Assembly: GCF_014646195.1 (NCBI RefSeq)
Contig: NZ_BMMZ01000018.1
Span: 1 to 64,000 of the forward strand
Length of the DNA stretch: 64,000 nt
From: Microlunatus endophyticus
Lineage (GTDB): Bacteria > Actinomycetota > Actinomycetes > Propionibacteriales > Propionibacteriaceae
Direction of reading: 5' to 3'
Shown here: one piece after another, positions 33,729 through 41,753 of the stretch
Layout of the letters: every line of letters starts with the position of its first letter
How positions within the stretch are numbered: position 1 is the first letter of the stretch
Translations under genes and position numbers: made by a program
Notes under the pieces: model-generated
What the model saw: only the letters and a program-made list of their open reading frames with translations
Database searches by the model: none
What the model was told of the DNA's origin: nothing

Positions 33729-34784
33729 GTGACCGACTACTTCCCGCCTGCTCGCGCCGAGGGGGCCTGGCGGACCGCGACCGAGGAGGTCCAGGTCGCC
33801 GACCTGTGCGGGATGGACCAGCAGCGACTGGATCTGATGGGCTCATTCCAGACCTTCCTGAACGACGGCACCGGCTACGGCATCGTCGTGGTCCGGCACG
33901 GGTGGATCGCCGGCGAGTACTACGCCAAGAACGCCCGTCCCGGGACCCGCATCCACGTCCATTCCGTCACCAAGGCGGTGACCAGCCTGGCATTCGGCCA
34001 CCTGCTGGCCTCCGGTGCCGCCGATCTTGATCTTGATACTGCGGCGTACGACCTGTTGCCGGACGGCATCGCGCTCAGCGACCCGCGCAAGGCCGGCGTC
34101 ACCATCCGACATCTGCTGTCCATGACTTCCGGGATCCGCGGCGAGTCGTGCGGGATCTTCGGCACCTACGCGGCGACGCCTGCGGGTGGGGAACTGGAGT
34201 ACGCGCTCGGCCTGGTCCCGGGACGGGGTGGCGCCAGCACTGCCGAGCTGGCCGCCGACCCGGGCACCCGTTGGGACTACAGCTGTGCCGGCTACCTGCA
34301 TCTGGGGATGATCTTCCAGGAGATCACCGGCCGATCGGTGAGCAGCTATCTCGGCTCGGAGGTCTTCGCCCCGATCGGACTCACCGATTGGGACTGGGAG
34401 TCGGCCGGCGGTTTCGGCCGGCTGGGTCCGGTGTCGACAACCCACATCGGGCTGCACATCTCCGCCCGGGAGCTGGCGCGGCTCGGCTACTGCATCCTGC
34501 AGGACGGCCGCTGGGGCCAAGACCAGGTCTTGCCGCCGGACTACCTGCGGGAAGCGACCACGCCCCAGGAACTCAACCCCGACTACGGACTGGGCTTCTG
34601 GCTCAACCGCGGCCCGGACAACCCATCGTTGCCCGGTGACCTGGTTGCGATGAAGGGGTACAACAGCAACCGGCTGTACGTGGTCCCGTCGGAGGATCTG
34701 GTGATCGCGCGGGTGGGTCTCGGCCCGACCAATTGGGACGAGAATCTTGTCATCGGCGGAGTGCTCGGGGCGATCCTGCACTGA
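33729..34784 (+). CDS. Serine hydrolase of the beta-lactamase (class C/esterase) family
   Basis: 351 residues, no signal peptide, so cytoplasmic. The SxxK motif is SVTKAVTSLAFGHLL (Ser ~79), the YxN-like motif is YSCAGYLHLG, and HLLSMTSGIRG is characteristic. Such proteins are more often esterases or D-aminopeptidases than antibiotic-hydrolysing enzymes. The GTG start has AGGAG 6 nt upstream. It overlaps the convergent GNAT gene by 35 bp. Confidence 0.9.
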   Translation: MTDYFPPARAEGAWRTATEEVQVADLCGMDQQRLDLMGSFQTFLNDGTGYGIVVVRHGWIAGEYYAKNARPGTRIHVHSVTKAVTSLAFGHLLASGAADLDLDTAAYDLLPDGIALSDPRKAGVTIRHLLSMTSGIRGESCGIFGTYAATPAGGELEYALGLVPGRGGASTAELAADPGTRWDYSCAGYLHLGMIFQEITGRSVSSYLGSEVFAPIGLTDWDWESAGGFGRLGPVSTTHIGLHISARELARLGYCILQDGRWGQDQVLPPDYLREATTPQELNPDYGLGFWLNRGPDNPSLPGDLVAMKGYNSNRLYVVPSEDLVIARVGLGPTNWDENLVIGGVLGAILH

Positions 34785-35364
34785 ATTCGGAACTTTGTTC
34801 ACCGGTGCCGGCGACCGGAGTTGTTGCCGCGATGTCCGTCCGGGCGGTGAGGTCCCGGTGGTACCAATGTCCTTGTTTGCCGCCGATATCGGCCGGATCG
34901 GCGACTTCGCCGGGCACGAACCCTGCCTTGAGCAGGACCCGTTGGGACGCGAAGTTCTGGTCGCTGGTCGCCGCCCTGAGCGTGTGCAGGCCGTGGCGTG
35001 ACGCTGCCAGCCTGCAGAGTTTTCGTACGGCGGCGGTGGTGAGTCCGCGCCCGGCCGATTGCTCGGCAATCCGATAGCCGACCTCGGCCGCACCGTCTCT
35101 GATTCGGTAGAGGTTGAACCGGCCCAGGATCGCGCCGGTCTCGTCGACGAGCACGTAGCTTGCGACCAAGCCGGCGTCCTGATCGGCCAACAGCTCATCG
35201 TGCCGCAGGGCGAAATGGTCGAAGTACTCGTCGCCACGGTCGGAGATCGACTGTGCGAAGTAGCCGCGGTTCTCCAGTTCGAAGGCGAGCAGCGACGCCT
35301 GGTGGTCGGCCCGGACGCGCTGCAACTCGTACATCTGCAGCACAGTAGTGGAGGCGCGCTTCAC
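34750..35364 (-). CDS. GNAT acetyltransferase (RimJ/RimL-like)
   Basis: 204 residues. N-terminal QRVRADHQASLLAFELENRGYFAQSISDRG, then the GNAT core with EVGYRIAEQSAGRGLTTAAVRKL (acetyl-CoA loop QSAGRGL) and DQNFASQRVLLKAGF. This pattern fits acetylation of a protein N-terminus or small amine. GTG 35364 overlaps the VOC gene stop (GTGA), so it is coupled to it. Confidence 0.9.
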   Translation of the reverse strand: MKRASTTVLQMYELQRVRADHQASLLAFELENRGYFAQSISDRGDEYFDHFALRHDELLADQDAGLVASYVLVDETGAILGRFNLYRIRDGAAEVGYRIAEQSAGRGLTTAAVRKLCRLAASRHGLHTLRAATSDQNFASQRVLLKAGFVPGEVADPADIGGKQGHWYHRDLTARTDIAATTPVAGTGEQSSEFSAGSPRALRR

Positions 35365-35738
35365 AGACCTGCGACCGTGCGGGTCTCCTCGTTCCATTGG
35401 ACGTATTCGATGATCGGACCGCCGGGAAAGGCGACTGTGGCGTTTCGGCCCACTTGCTGTTCCGCGGGTTCGCGGATGATCTCGGCCGAAGCCGACAGCG
35501 CCGCAGCCACTGCCCCGTCAAGATCATCGACGATGACGGTCACATCAGTCGAGCGGAACGGCTCGATGACCTCGTCCGACCCGGCCAGGACGAGGACCTC
35601 GCCCACAAGGGCAAGTTGTAGGCTGGCAGGGTGTCCGAACCTCAACCGAACGTCGGTGACACCGGATGCAGTCAACGCTTTCAGCCCGGCATCGAGGTCG
35701 CTGACACAGATCCGGGCGAATGATGCCAGAGCAGCCAT
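35361..35738 (-). CDS. VOC (glyoxalase/bleomycin-resistance-fold) protein
   Basis: 125 residues with two beta-alpha-beta-beta-beta modules: FARICVSDLDAGLKAL at the start and TVIVDDLDGAVAAAL in the middle, ending FPGGPIIEYVQW. The final Glu (IEYVQW) could be a metal ligand, while the N-terminal ligand is not evident, so it may be non-catalytic. First gene of a coupled pair with the GNAT gene. Confidence 0.82.
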   Translation of the reverse strand: MAALASFARICVSDLDAGLKALTASGVTDVRLRFGHPASLQLALVGEVLVLAGSDEVIEPFRSTDVTVIVDDLDGAVAAALSASAEIIREPAEQQVGRNATVAFPGGPIIEYVQWNEETRTVAGL

Positions 35739-35787
35739 GATCAGAGGCTATCGACCACTGTCGGCGGTGCTGTCTATCGTCGGAGTC

Positions 35788-36138
35788 ATGCCGCTGTCGA
35801 TCCACGAACGTGAGCAATTCCTTGCAGAGCCGATCTGGTACGACTACGAGCCCGGCGGAGTGGCCTGGGTCCTGTCGCGGCCCGAGTCGCGGAAGGCGAA
35901 GTTGATTTCCGAGGCCGGCAGGTTCACCCTGCTCGTCCGGCGGGCGACTCCGACGACGCGCTATGTGAGTATCGAGGGGCCGGTGATCGACTTCGGACCC
36001 TCGACCGAGGACGAGGTCCGTCGGATGGCACGCCGTTATCTGCCACGAGATGCGGTTGAGCCGTATGTGGACTTCGCGCGGCGCGAGCACCGGATCCGGA
36101 TGCGACCCGAGCACTGGCTGTCCTCGGACCTTGGCTAG
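35788..36138 (+). CDS. Pyridoxamine-5'-phosphate-oxidase-like protein, internally shortened
   Basis: 116 residues. MPLSIHEREQFLAEP and IWYDYEPGGVAWVLSRPESR are typical of flavin/F420-dependent split-barrel proteins in actinobacteria, as is YVSIEGPV. In relatives I recall ~15-20 residues (first strand and loop ending in PI) between FLAEP and IWYDYEP; here the two motifs are joined directly, suggesting an in-frame deletion. Fold integrity and activity are doubtful. ATG 35788 follows the divergent VOC gene. Confidence 0.82.
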   Translation: MPLSIHEREQFLAEPIWYDYEPGGVAWVLSRPESRKAKLISEAGRFTLLVRRATPTTRYVSIEGPVIDFGPSTEDEVRRMARRYLPRDAVEPYVDFARREHRIRMRPEHWLSSDLG

Positions 36139-36140
36139 TC

Positions 36141-37415
36141 CTACGCGTCATCACCGAGCAGGGCACGGATCCGGCGCAGCACCTCGGACCGACGCGGGGA
36201 ACCGTCCGGCAGCAGGGATTCGGCGGCCTGCCACAGCTGCAGATCGGGTCGGGCGAAGTCGGTGTCGGCGAAACGGAGCAGGGAATCCGGGTCCCCGGCT
36301 TCCAACAGCAGCCTGCGTACGCCGTGGTGTAGCTGTTCGCGCAGGTCGATGATCGCGGGGGATTCCGAGTGCGGCAGCAGTGGCCCGCGATAGAGCTCGA
36401 CCGCACGGCGATGATCATGGCCGGCGACCGCCGCCCGCAACCGCTCGAGATCGCTGTCGGGCCGTACGTCCAGCCGGTATGGCCGGGTCGTGATCCGGTA
36501 GGGCAGGATCGCCTGCCGCAGCCGGGAGAGCTCGGCGCGTACGGTCACCGTCGCGATCGGCTGCACGCTCAACGCCGCCTCGAGTTCGTCGGCGGTCATC
36601 CCGTCGGTCGACTCGGCCAGCAACACAAGGATCTCGCTGTGGCGCAGCCCGAGCCGCGTCTGGCGGGCACCGCTGCGCCACTCGGCCTGATGCCTGCCGA
36701 GCACCTCCAGCGCCGGCCGTGAGCCGTTCCGGTCCGATCCGGGCGGCCGGGTCAGCCGATTGATCCGCAACTCCGACTCGACCGCGCGGACGGTCGCCCG
36801 GACCAGCGCCAGGCTGGTCGGCCCGGCAACCGGGTCGCCGCCGGTCAGGTCCAGGACGCCGACCAGCGATCCGGTGTCGGGATCGTGGATCGGTGCAGCC
36901 GTACAGCTCCAGGGGGTGACGGTCCGGGCCAGATGCTCGGCCCGGAAGATCTGCACCTCGCGGTCCAGCGCCAACGCCGTCCCCGGCGCGTTGGTGCCGG
37001 CGTCGGTCTCGCGCCAACTGGTGCCCTCGACGAAATTCATCCGCTCGGCCCGGCTGCGCATCGCATGGTTGCCCTCGACCCACAGCAGTCGCCCGGCCGC
37101 GTCCGAGACCGCGACCAGCATCCCGGCCAACTCGGCCTCCTCGACCAGCAGCTGGCGGATCACCGGCATCACCGGCCCAAGCGGATGCTGATCGCGTAGT
37201 TCGGCCAGCCCGGCGGCATCGATGACGAACGGCGCCACCATGGTCTCCGGGTCGGCACCGCCGGTCAGGCTGCGCCGCCAGGAGTCCAGCACCATCGGTC
37301 GGACCACCGGATCCACCGATCCGTCGGAGACGAAGGCGTCGTGGGCGCTCGCCAGCAGCCGGAGGTCGGTCCGCCCATCGCCTGCTCCCGGGTCCAACGC
37401 ACCGTCGCGTCGCAT
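36141..37415 (-). CDS. GAF-domain transcriptional regulator
   Basis: 424 residues. A GAF-like sensor occupies residues ~80-200 (LVEEAELAGMLVAVSDAAGRLLWVEGN; AAPIHDPDTGSLVGVLDLTGG), followed by a helical winged-helix-type region (HSEILVLLAESTDGMTADELEAAL) and a C-terminal BTAD-like helical part. Such GAF regulators sit next to aldehyde dehydrogenase/DUF779 genes in several actinobacteria; here those genes lie 5-8 kb away. This suggests, without proving, that it controls them. Confidence 0.83.
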   Translation of the reverse strand: MRRDGALDPGAGDGRTDLRLLASAHDAFVSDGSVDPVVRPMVLDSWRRSLTGGADPETMVAPFVIDAAGLAELRDQHPLGPVMPVIRQLLVEEAELAGMLVAVSDAAGRLLWVEGNHAMRSRAERMNFVEGTSWRETDAGTNAPGTALALDREVQIFRAEHLARTVTPWSCTAAPIHDPDTGSLVGVLDLTGGDPVAGPTSLALVRATVRAVESELRINRLTRPPGSDRNGSRPALEVLGRHQAEWRSGARQTRLGLRHSEILVLLAESTDGMTADELEAALSVQPIATVTVRAELSRLRQAILPYRITTRPYRLDVRPDSDLERLRAAVAGHDHRRAVELYRGPLLPHSESPAIIDLREQLHHGVRRLLLEAGDPDSLLRFADTDFARPDLQLWQAAESLLPDGSPRRSEVLRRIRALLGDDA

Positions 37416-37469
37416 GCCACGAGCCTAGTGCGCGTCCGGTGACGCGGTGGCGTGGATAGGGTTTCGGTC

Positions 37470-38177
37470 ATGGCGATCGCAGACAATCTCACCCGGATCA
37501 GGACTGCGATCGACGCGGCATGCGAGCGTGCCGGCCGCCCGGCCTCGGAGGTACGCCTGCTGCCGGTGTCCAAGACCTTCGGCACTGACGCGATCTTGGA
37601 GGCGTACGCGGCCGGGATGCGGATCTTCGGCGAGAACAAGGTCCAGGAAGTGGTCGCCAAGGCGACCGAGCTTGCCGACCACGAGGACCTGCAGTGGGCG
37701 ATGATCGGGCACCTGCAGCGCAACAAGGCACGTGATGTCGCCGCCTGTGCCGCGGAGTTCCATGCGCTGGACAGCCTGCGACTGGCCGAGGCGCTGCAGA
37801 ACCGGCTCGAGGCACTCGACCGCACCCTCGATGTCTTCATCGAGGTCAACTCGTCGGGGGAAGACAGCAAATTCGGTCTGCCGCCGGCCGAGGTGGCTGA
37901 CCTTGCCGCCGGACTGGGGAGCTACGACCGGCTCCGGCCGCGCGGGCTGATGACCATCGCCGCTCGGTCCGACGACCGGAAGGTCGTCGAGGCCTGTTTC
38001 GTCCGGATGACCGAGTTGCGGCAGCGGCTGCGCGACGACGACAAGAGCACCGGATCGTACGAGGAGCTGTCGATGGGCATGTCCGGCGACTTCGAACTTG
38101 CCATCGCCCATGGCGCGACGACCGTACGCGTCGGGACCGCGATCTTCGGTTCTCGTCCGGCACTAGGGCCAGGATGA
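37470..38177 (+). CDS. YggS/PROSC-type pyridoxal-phosphate homeostasis protein
   Basis: 235 residues. Alanine-racemase-like TIM barrel that binds PLP without catalysis. PLP lysine in LPVSKTFG (Lys ~35), then FGENKVQEV, MIGHLQRNKA, GLMTIA and SMGMSGDFELAIAHGATTVRVGTAIFG. ATG 37470 is preferred to ATG 37452 because family members start near AIADNL. It is divergent from the GAF regulator; no cell-division genes surround it, unlike in many Gram-positives. Confidence 0.95.
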   Translation: MAIADNLTRIRTAIDAACERAGRPASEVRLLPVSKTFGTDAILEAYAAGMRIFGENKVQEVVAKATELADHEDLQWAMIGHLQRNKARDVAACAAEFHALDSLRLAEALQNRLEALDRTLDVFIEVNSSGEDSKFGLPPAEVADLAAGLGSYDRLRPRGLMTIAARSDDRKVVEACFVRMTELRQRLRDDDKSTGSYEELSMGMSGDFELAIAHGATTVRVGTAIFGSRPALGPG

Positions 38178-38180
38178 ATA

Positions 38181-38214
38181 CAACGTAGTTGCCTTTGCCC
38201 GACGGCACTAGACT
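38181..38214 (+). promoter_or_regulatory. Promoter and possible operator of the toxin-antitoxin pair
   Basis: A -10-like TAGACT (38209-38214) ends 6 nt before the antitoxin ATG, so the mRNA is probably leaderless. CAAC-GTA-GTTG at 38181-38191 is a short perfect palindrome in the -35 area, a plausible site for autorepression by the ribbon-helix-helix antitoxin. Confidence 0.5.
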
Positions 38215-38220
38215 GCTTAC

Positions 38221-38643
38221 ATGGTGTCTCCGACTCCGGTCCGGTTTCCTCCGGAACTCGATCGTGAAATCTCCGATCTCGCGCGCCGCACCGGAACGTC
38301 CAAGTCCTCGGTCGTTGTCCGGGCTGCGGCAGAGTGGCTTCGGATGCAGTCCCATCCCCGGATCACGTTCCTGACTACGAACACAGGTGAGCGTCGCGCC
38401 GCGTTGCTGAGCGGACCACAGGTGTGGACGGTCGCTGAGGCCTGGTCACAACACTCGGCGTCGGAGCGGACTACTGAGATCGTTGCTGTATCCGTAGGGC
38501 TGTCGCCCGCCGATGTCGAGGCGGCTCTGACGTACTGGGCGGCGTACCGGGATGAGATCGACCAGCTGCTCGAGCGACACCAAGCTGATCAGGATGCGGC
38601 TCTGCGTGCCTGGGAACAGCGGCAGGAACTGCGTGCCATCTGA
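38221..38643 (+). CDS. Ribbon-helix-helix antitoxin, VapB/DUF433-like
   Basis: 140 residues. The N-terminus VRFPPELDREISDLARRTGTSKSSVVVRAAAEW is a ribbon-helix-helix DNA-binding domain; the middle, GPQVWTVAEAWSQH and VGLSPADVEAALTYWAAYRDEID, looks like the DUF433-type region of antitoxins paired with DUF5615 nucleases. It should neutralise the next gene's product and repress the operon. The stop TGA overlaps the likely start of the toxin gene. Confidence 0.85.
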   Translation: MVSPTPVRFPPELDREISDLARRTGTSKSSVVVRAAAEWLRMQSHPRITFLTTNTGERRAALLSGPQVWTVAEAWSQHSASERTTEIVAVSVGLSPADVEAALTYWAAYRDEIDQLLERHQADQDAALRAWEQRQELRAI

Positions 38644-39014
38644 GCCCAGCAGTCCGCGGTTTTCTGCTCGACGAGCACTATCCGGGCCGACTGGCGCGGG
38701 AATTGACGTCGGACGGGATCGATGTCGTCGCGCTGATCTCCGACCGGCCGGAGCTACGTGGTGCCGATGTCACAACGGTGCTGAGCGCAGCGGCGACGGA
38801 GGGCCGGGTCGTCGTAACCGAGGACGTCAGCACCTTCGGCGTTGCCGCGGCGCAGGTGCCCGATCACGTCGGGATTGTGTACTGCCACCATTCCCGATTC
38901 CCGCGCACGCCGTCCGGACTGAATCGTCTCCGCCTGGCGATCAAGGAATTGGCCGACAACCCTCCGGACGGCTTGGGACGACTACCTGTCGTCTGGTGGC
39001 TTCAACTTCGCTAG
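38640..39014 (+). CDS. DUF5615 PIN-like toxin, with apparent non-standard start
   Basis: About 124 residues if read from CTG 38640. The fold is PIN-like ribonuclease: FLLDEHYPGRLARELTSDGI supplies the first acidic residue, VVTEDVSTFG the second. The first ATG/GTG/TTG in frame is TTG 38703, which would remove the conserved LLDEHY segment, so an unusual start, probably the CTG that overlaps the antitoxin stop (CTGA), is inferred. The stop TAG is shared with the convergent S9 peptidase gene. Confidence 0.8.
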   Translation: MSPAVRGFLLDEHYPGRLARELTSDGIDVVALISDRPELRGADVTTVLSAAATEGRVVVTEDVSTFGVAAAQVPDHVGIVYCHHSRFPRTPSGLNRLRLAIKELADNPPDGLGRLPVVWWLQLR

Positions 39015-40969
39015 AGATTCTCGATCTTCAGGTCCGGAAGATCATCGGCCGGCGTGAAGCCGAAGACCCGGCCGAGGAAGGCCAGCCGGGCCTGGACGGA
39101 GTTGATGATGTTCTCCGACCGGCGGAAGCCGTGCCCCTCACCCTCGTACATGATCAACGCGACCGGAAGCCCCTTCTCGCGGGCGGCGGCGGCGAAGGTC
39201 TCGGCCTGGTTGGGCGGCACCACCTTGTCCTCGGTGCCCTGCAACAGCAGGATCGGCGCGGTCAGTTGATCAACGTGGTGGATCGGCGACCGGTCGATGT
39301 AGACGTCGGCCGCTTCCGGGTACGGCCCGACCAGCGAATCCATGTAGCGGGATTCGAATTTGTGGGTGTCGGTGGCGAGCGCGGTGATGTCGCCGATGCC
39401 GAAGAGGCTCATCCCAGCGGTGAAGACCTTGCTTGCGGTGAGGGCCCGCAGCGTGGTGTAGCCGCCCGCGCTGCCGCCCATGATCGCGAGCCGGTTGCGG
39501 TCGGCCCGGCCCTGGTCGGCCATCGCCGAAGCGCCGGCGGCGCAGTCGGCGACATCGACGATGCCCCAGTTGCCGCGCAGTCGTTCGCGGTAGCGACGTC
39601 CGTAACCGGTGCTGCCGCCGTAGTTGACATCCAGGACCGCGATACCGCGGCTGGTCCAGTAGAGCACGGACGGATTGAAGTGCGGTGCGCTGCCGCTGGT
39701 CGGGCCGCCGTGGCTCATGGTGATCATCGGGGGTAGCTCGCCCGGGGCACCCGCGAGATCACCATGACGCGGCGGATAGAACCACCCGTGCACCGGACCT
39801 TGATCAGAGTCCCACGACACCTCGACCGGCCCGGAGATCAACTCCGGGTCGATGCTGGTCTCCTGCGATCGGCGGACGATGGTCGTCCGGCCGGATCTGA
39901 TTTCGATTGTGATCAGCTCTCCGGGCCGGTCGAGATAGCTGGTCTGGGTGGCGATCCGGCCATCGCCGGCGGCCAGGGTGCCGAACTCGGTCGCACCGAG
40001 TTCCAGCTCGCTGAGCTCACCGGACGACAGGGTCAGGATGCCCAGGTGCTCGTGGTTGCCGATGTTCCAGCTGCAGGCGAGATGATCATCGTCGATCACC
40101 ACGTACGGCTGGTTGCCCAGGCTCCATTGCGGCGGAGCGAATTCGGCCTCCGTTGGGTGCAGTGCCGCCACCCGGCCGCCGTCGTACTGATAGAGATTCC
40201 ACCAGTCGGTGCGGTCGGAGACGAAGATCAACGAGCCGTCGCCGAGCCAGCGCGGCACGGCCACCGACTCGCCCTCGCCTCCTGCGACGAGATGGCTCTC
40301 CAGCGGTGCGGTGGTCGTGGAAAGACCACCGGAAAGATCATTCGGCAGTTCGGCCACCAGCAGCCGGGCCGAGTCCCACGGCATGTTCGGATGGTCCCAC
40401 TCGACCCAGGTCAGCCGGCCGTCCGACGACAACTCGGGGGAGGCGTAGAAGTCGGCACCGGCACACAAGACGATGTCGTCGGCGTCGGGTCCGTCACCGA
40501 TCCGCCGGGCGATCACGGTGTTGACGGCCTCACGGTCGGCATCGCGATGATCTTCGCGGACGGCGATGATCAGACCGCGGTCCGGGTAGATCCGCAGCGC
40601 CGCGTAGCGCAGCGCGGAGTCGCCGGTGAGCTGCCGCGGCTCGGTGCCGGTCCGGTCGGAGACGAGGTAGAGCAGGTTGTCGGCGAAGTGGGAGAACACC
40701 GCGAGCCCTCGGGCCACCGCGAATGCACCACCGCCGTATTCGTGGACTCGGCTGCGGACATTGAACGGCGCCGGCGTCAGCTCGGTGTCGCGCTCGCTGC
40801 CCGGAGCGCCTGAACGGCGCCACAGGCTCACCCTTCCGCCCTCGGTCGGACGGGCCTGCAGCCAGAACAGGTCCGTGCCGTCGTAGGCGATCTCACCCAG
40901 CCCGAGAGCGCCCTCGGTGAGTGACTCGGCGGTGATCTCAGACGGCCAGGAGCCGTAGGGGAGGGTCAT
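39011..40969 (-). CDS. S9 family peptidase (prolyl oligopeptidase-like)
   Basis: 652 residues, cytoplasmic. An N-terminal beta-propeller (repeats such as PRQLTGDSALRYAALRIYPD and LTWVEWDHPNMPWD) precedes the alpha/beta-hydrolase domain: nucleophile GGSAGGY, Asp in GTEDKVVPP, His in GEGHGFRR. It cleaves short peptides, often N-acylated. ATG 40969 is chosen because the frame upstream is a shadow and a GGGGAGGG sequence precedes the ATG. It lies just downstream of the pepE gene on the same strand. Confidence 0.94.
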   Translation of the reverse strand: MTLPYGSWPSEITAESLTEGALGLGEIAYDGTDLFWLQARPTEGGRVSLWRRSGAPGSERDTELTPAPFNVRSRVHEYGGGAFAVARGLAVFSHFADNLLYLVSDRTGTEPRQLTGDSALRYAALRIYPDRGLIIAVREDHRDADREAVNTVIARRIGDGPDADDIVLCAGADFYASPELSSDGRLTWVEWDHPNMPWDSARLLVAELPNDLSGGLSTTTAPLESHLVAGGEGESVAVPRWLGDGSLIFVSDRTDWWNLYQYDGGRVAALHPTEAEFAPPQWSLGNQPYVVIDDDHLACSWNIGNHEHLGILTLSSGELSELELGATEFGTLAAGDGRIATQTSYLDRPGELITIEIRSGRTTIVRRSQETSIDPELISGPVEVSWDSDQGPVHGWFYPPRHGDLAGAPGELPPMITMSHGGPTSGSAPHFNPSVLYWTSRGIAVLDVNYGGSTGYGRRYRERLRGNWGIVDVADCAAGASAMADQGRADRNRLAIMGGSAGGYTTLRALTASKVFTAGMSLFGIGDITALATDTHKFESRYMDSLVGPYPEAADVYIDRSPIHHVDQLTAPILLLQGTEDKVVPPNQAETFAAAAREKGLPVALIMYEGEGHGFRRSENIINSVQARLAFLGRVFGFTPADDLPDLKIENL

Positions 40970-41021
40970 ATACCGAACCCTAGAGGAGCGCCCGGTCGGT
41001 TGTCCCGTTGACCTGAGCGAC

Positions 41022-41753
41022 TCAGCCGAACAACGAGCTGACGTTGCCGGAGATCTCTCGCGTCGCATCGCGGCTGAAGAGCCGTGCAGGGCCCGGCGCT
41101 CGACGGGCGACCGCGGTGCCGCCGATCTCGGCGACCAATTGATCATGGTCCGAAATCACCCGGAGATAGGTGCCTTCGCGGAGCGCGAGGACGGGTCCTT
41201 GATTCTCCTCCAGATACTCCTGCAGGCGCAGCTCGCGGGTTTCACCGGCATGGGTGGACCCCGGGTCGGCATCGAGGTAGTGGCAATTCAGCTGGAACGG
41301 GATCAGGCCGAGGGTTCCGAAGCCACCCGGTTCGACGATCGGCATGTCATTGGTCGTCGACAGGGTCGGGGCGGCGATATTGCTGCCAGCGCTGGCCGCT
41401 AGGTACCGCACACCGGATCTGACCGCGTCCTTGATCACCATCAGCAGGTTGTCCTGCCGTAGTCTCCTGACCAACCGAAAGGTATTGCCGCCTCCGACGA
41501 AGACGGCCTGCGCGGTTTGGATAGCGGCTGCCGGATCCCCGGCCGTGTGCAGGCCGGTGACGCTCACACCCCAGCCGGCGAAGGCATCCCGGGCCTTCTC
41601 GGTGTACGCGTCGTGATCATGCATGGCGTACGGGACGAAGATCAACGAGTCGACGCCGTCGAGATGATCGCCGATCACACCGCGCGCGTGACTGAGGTAG
41701 TCCTGGCCATGATTGGTCGAGTTGGAGAGCAGCAGTAATCTCATGATCGTCAT
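41022..41753 (-). CDS. pepE: Dipeptidase E (S51, Asp-X dipeptidase)
   Basis: 243 residues. The class I glutamine-amidotransferase-like fold of alpha-aspartyl dipeptidase: FVGGGNTFRLVRRL, nucleophile LAASAGSNIAAP (Ser ~121), FQLNCHYLDADPGSTHAGE with the catalytic His, and the Asp/Glu later. It hydrolyses dipeptides with N-terminal Asp. The ATG overlaps the DUF1177 stop (ATGA), so it belongs to the OPT/AroM/DUF1177 operon, pointing to a peptide-like substrate. Confidence 0.92.
   Translation of the reverse strand: MTIMRLLLLSNSTNHGQDYLSHARGVIGDHLDGVDSLIFVPYAMHDHDAYTEKARDAFAGWGVSVTGLHTAGDPAAAIQTAQAVFVGGGNTFRLVRRLRQDNLLMVIKDAVRSGVRYLAASAGSNIAAPTLSTTNDMPIVEPGGFGTLGLIPFQLNCHYLDADPGSTHAGETRELRLQEYLEENQGPVLALREGTYLRVISDHDQLVAEIGGTAVARRAPGPARLFSRDATREISGNVSSLFG

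Noticed and set aside
33729-34784. Serine beta-lactamase-like gene considered as a true secreted beta-lactamase.
   Set aside because: No signal peptide and no clear KTG triad; it fits the esterase/aminopeptidase branch better.
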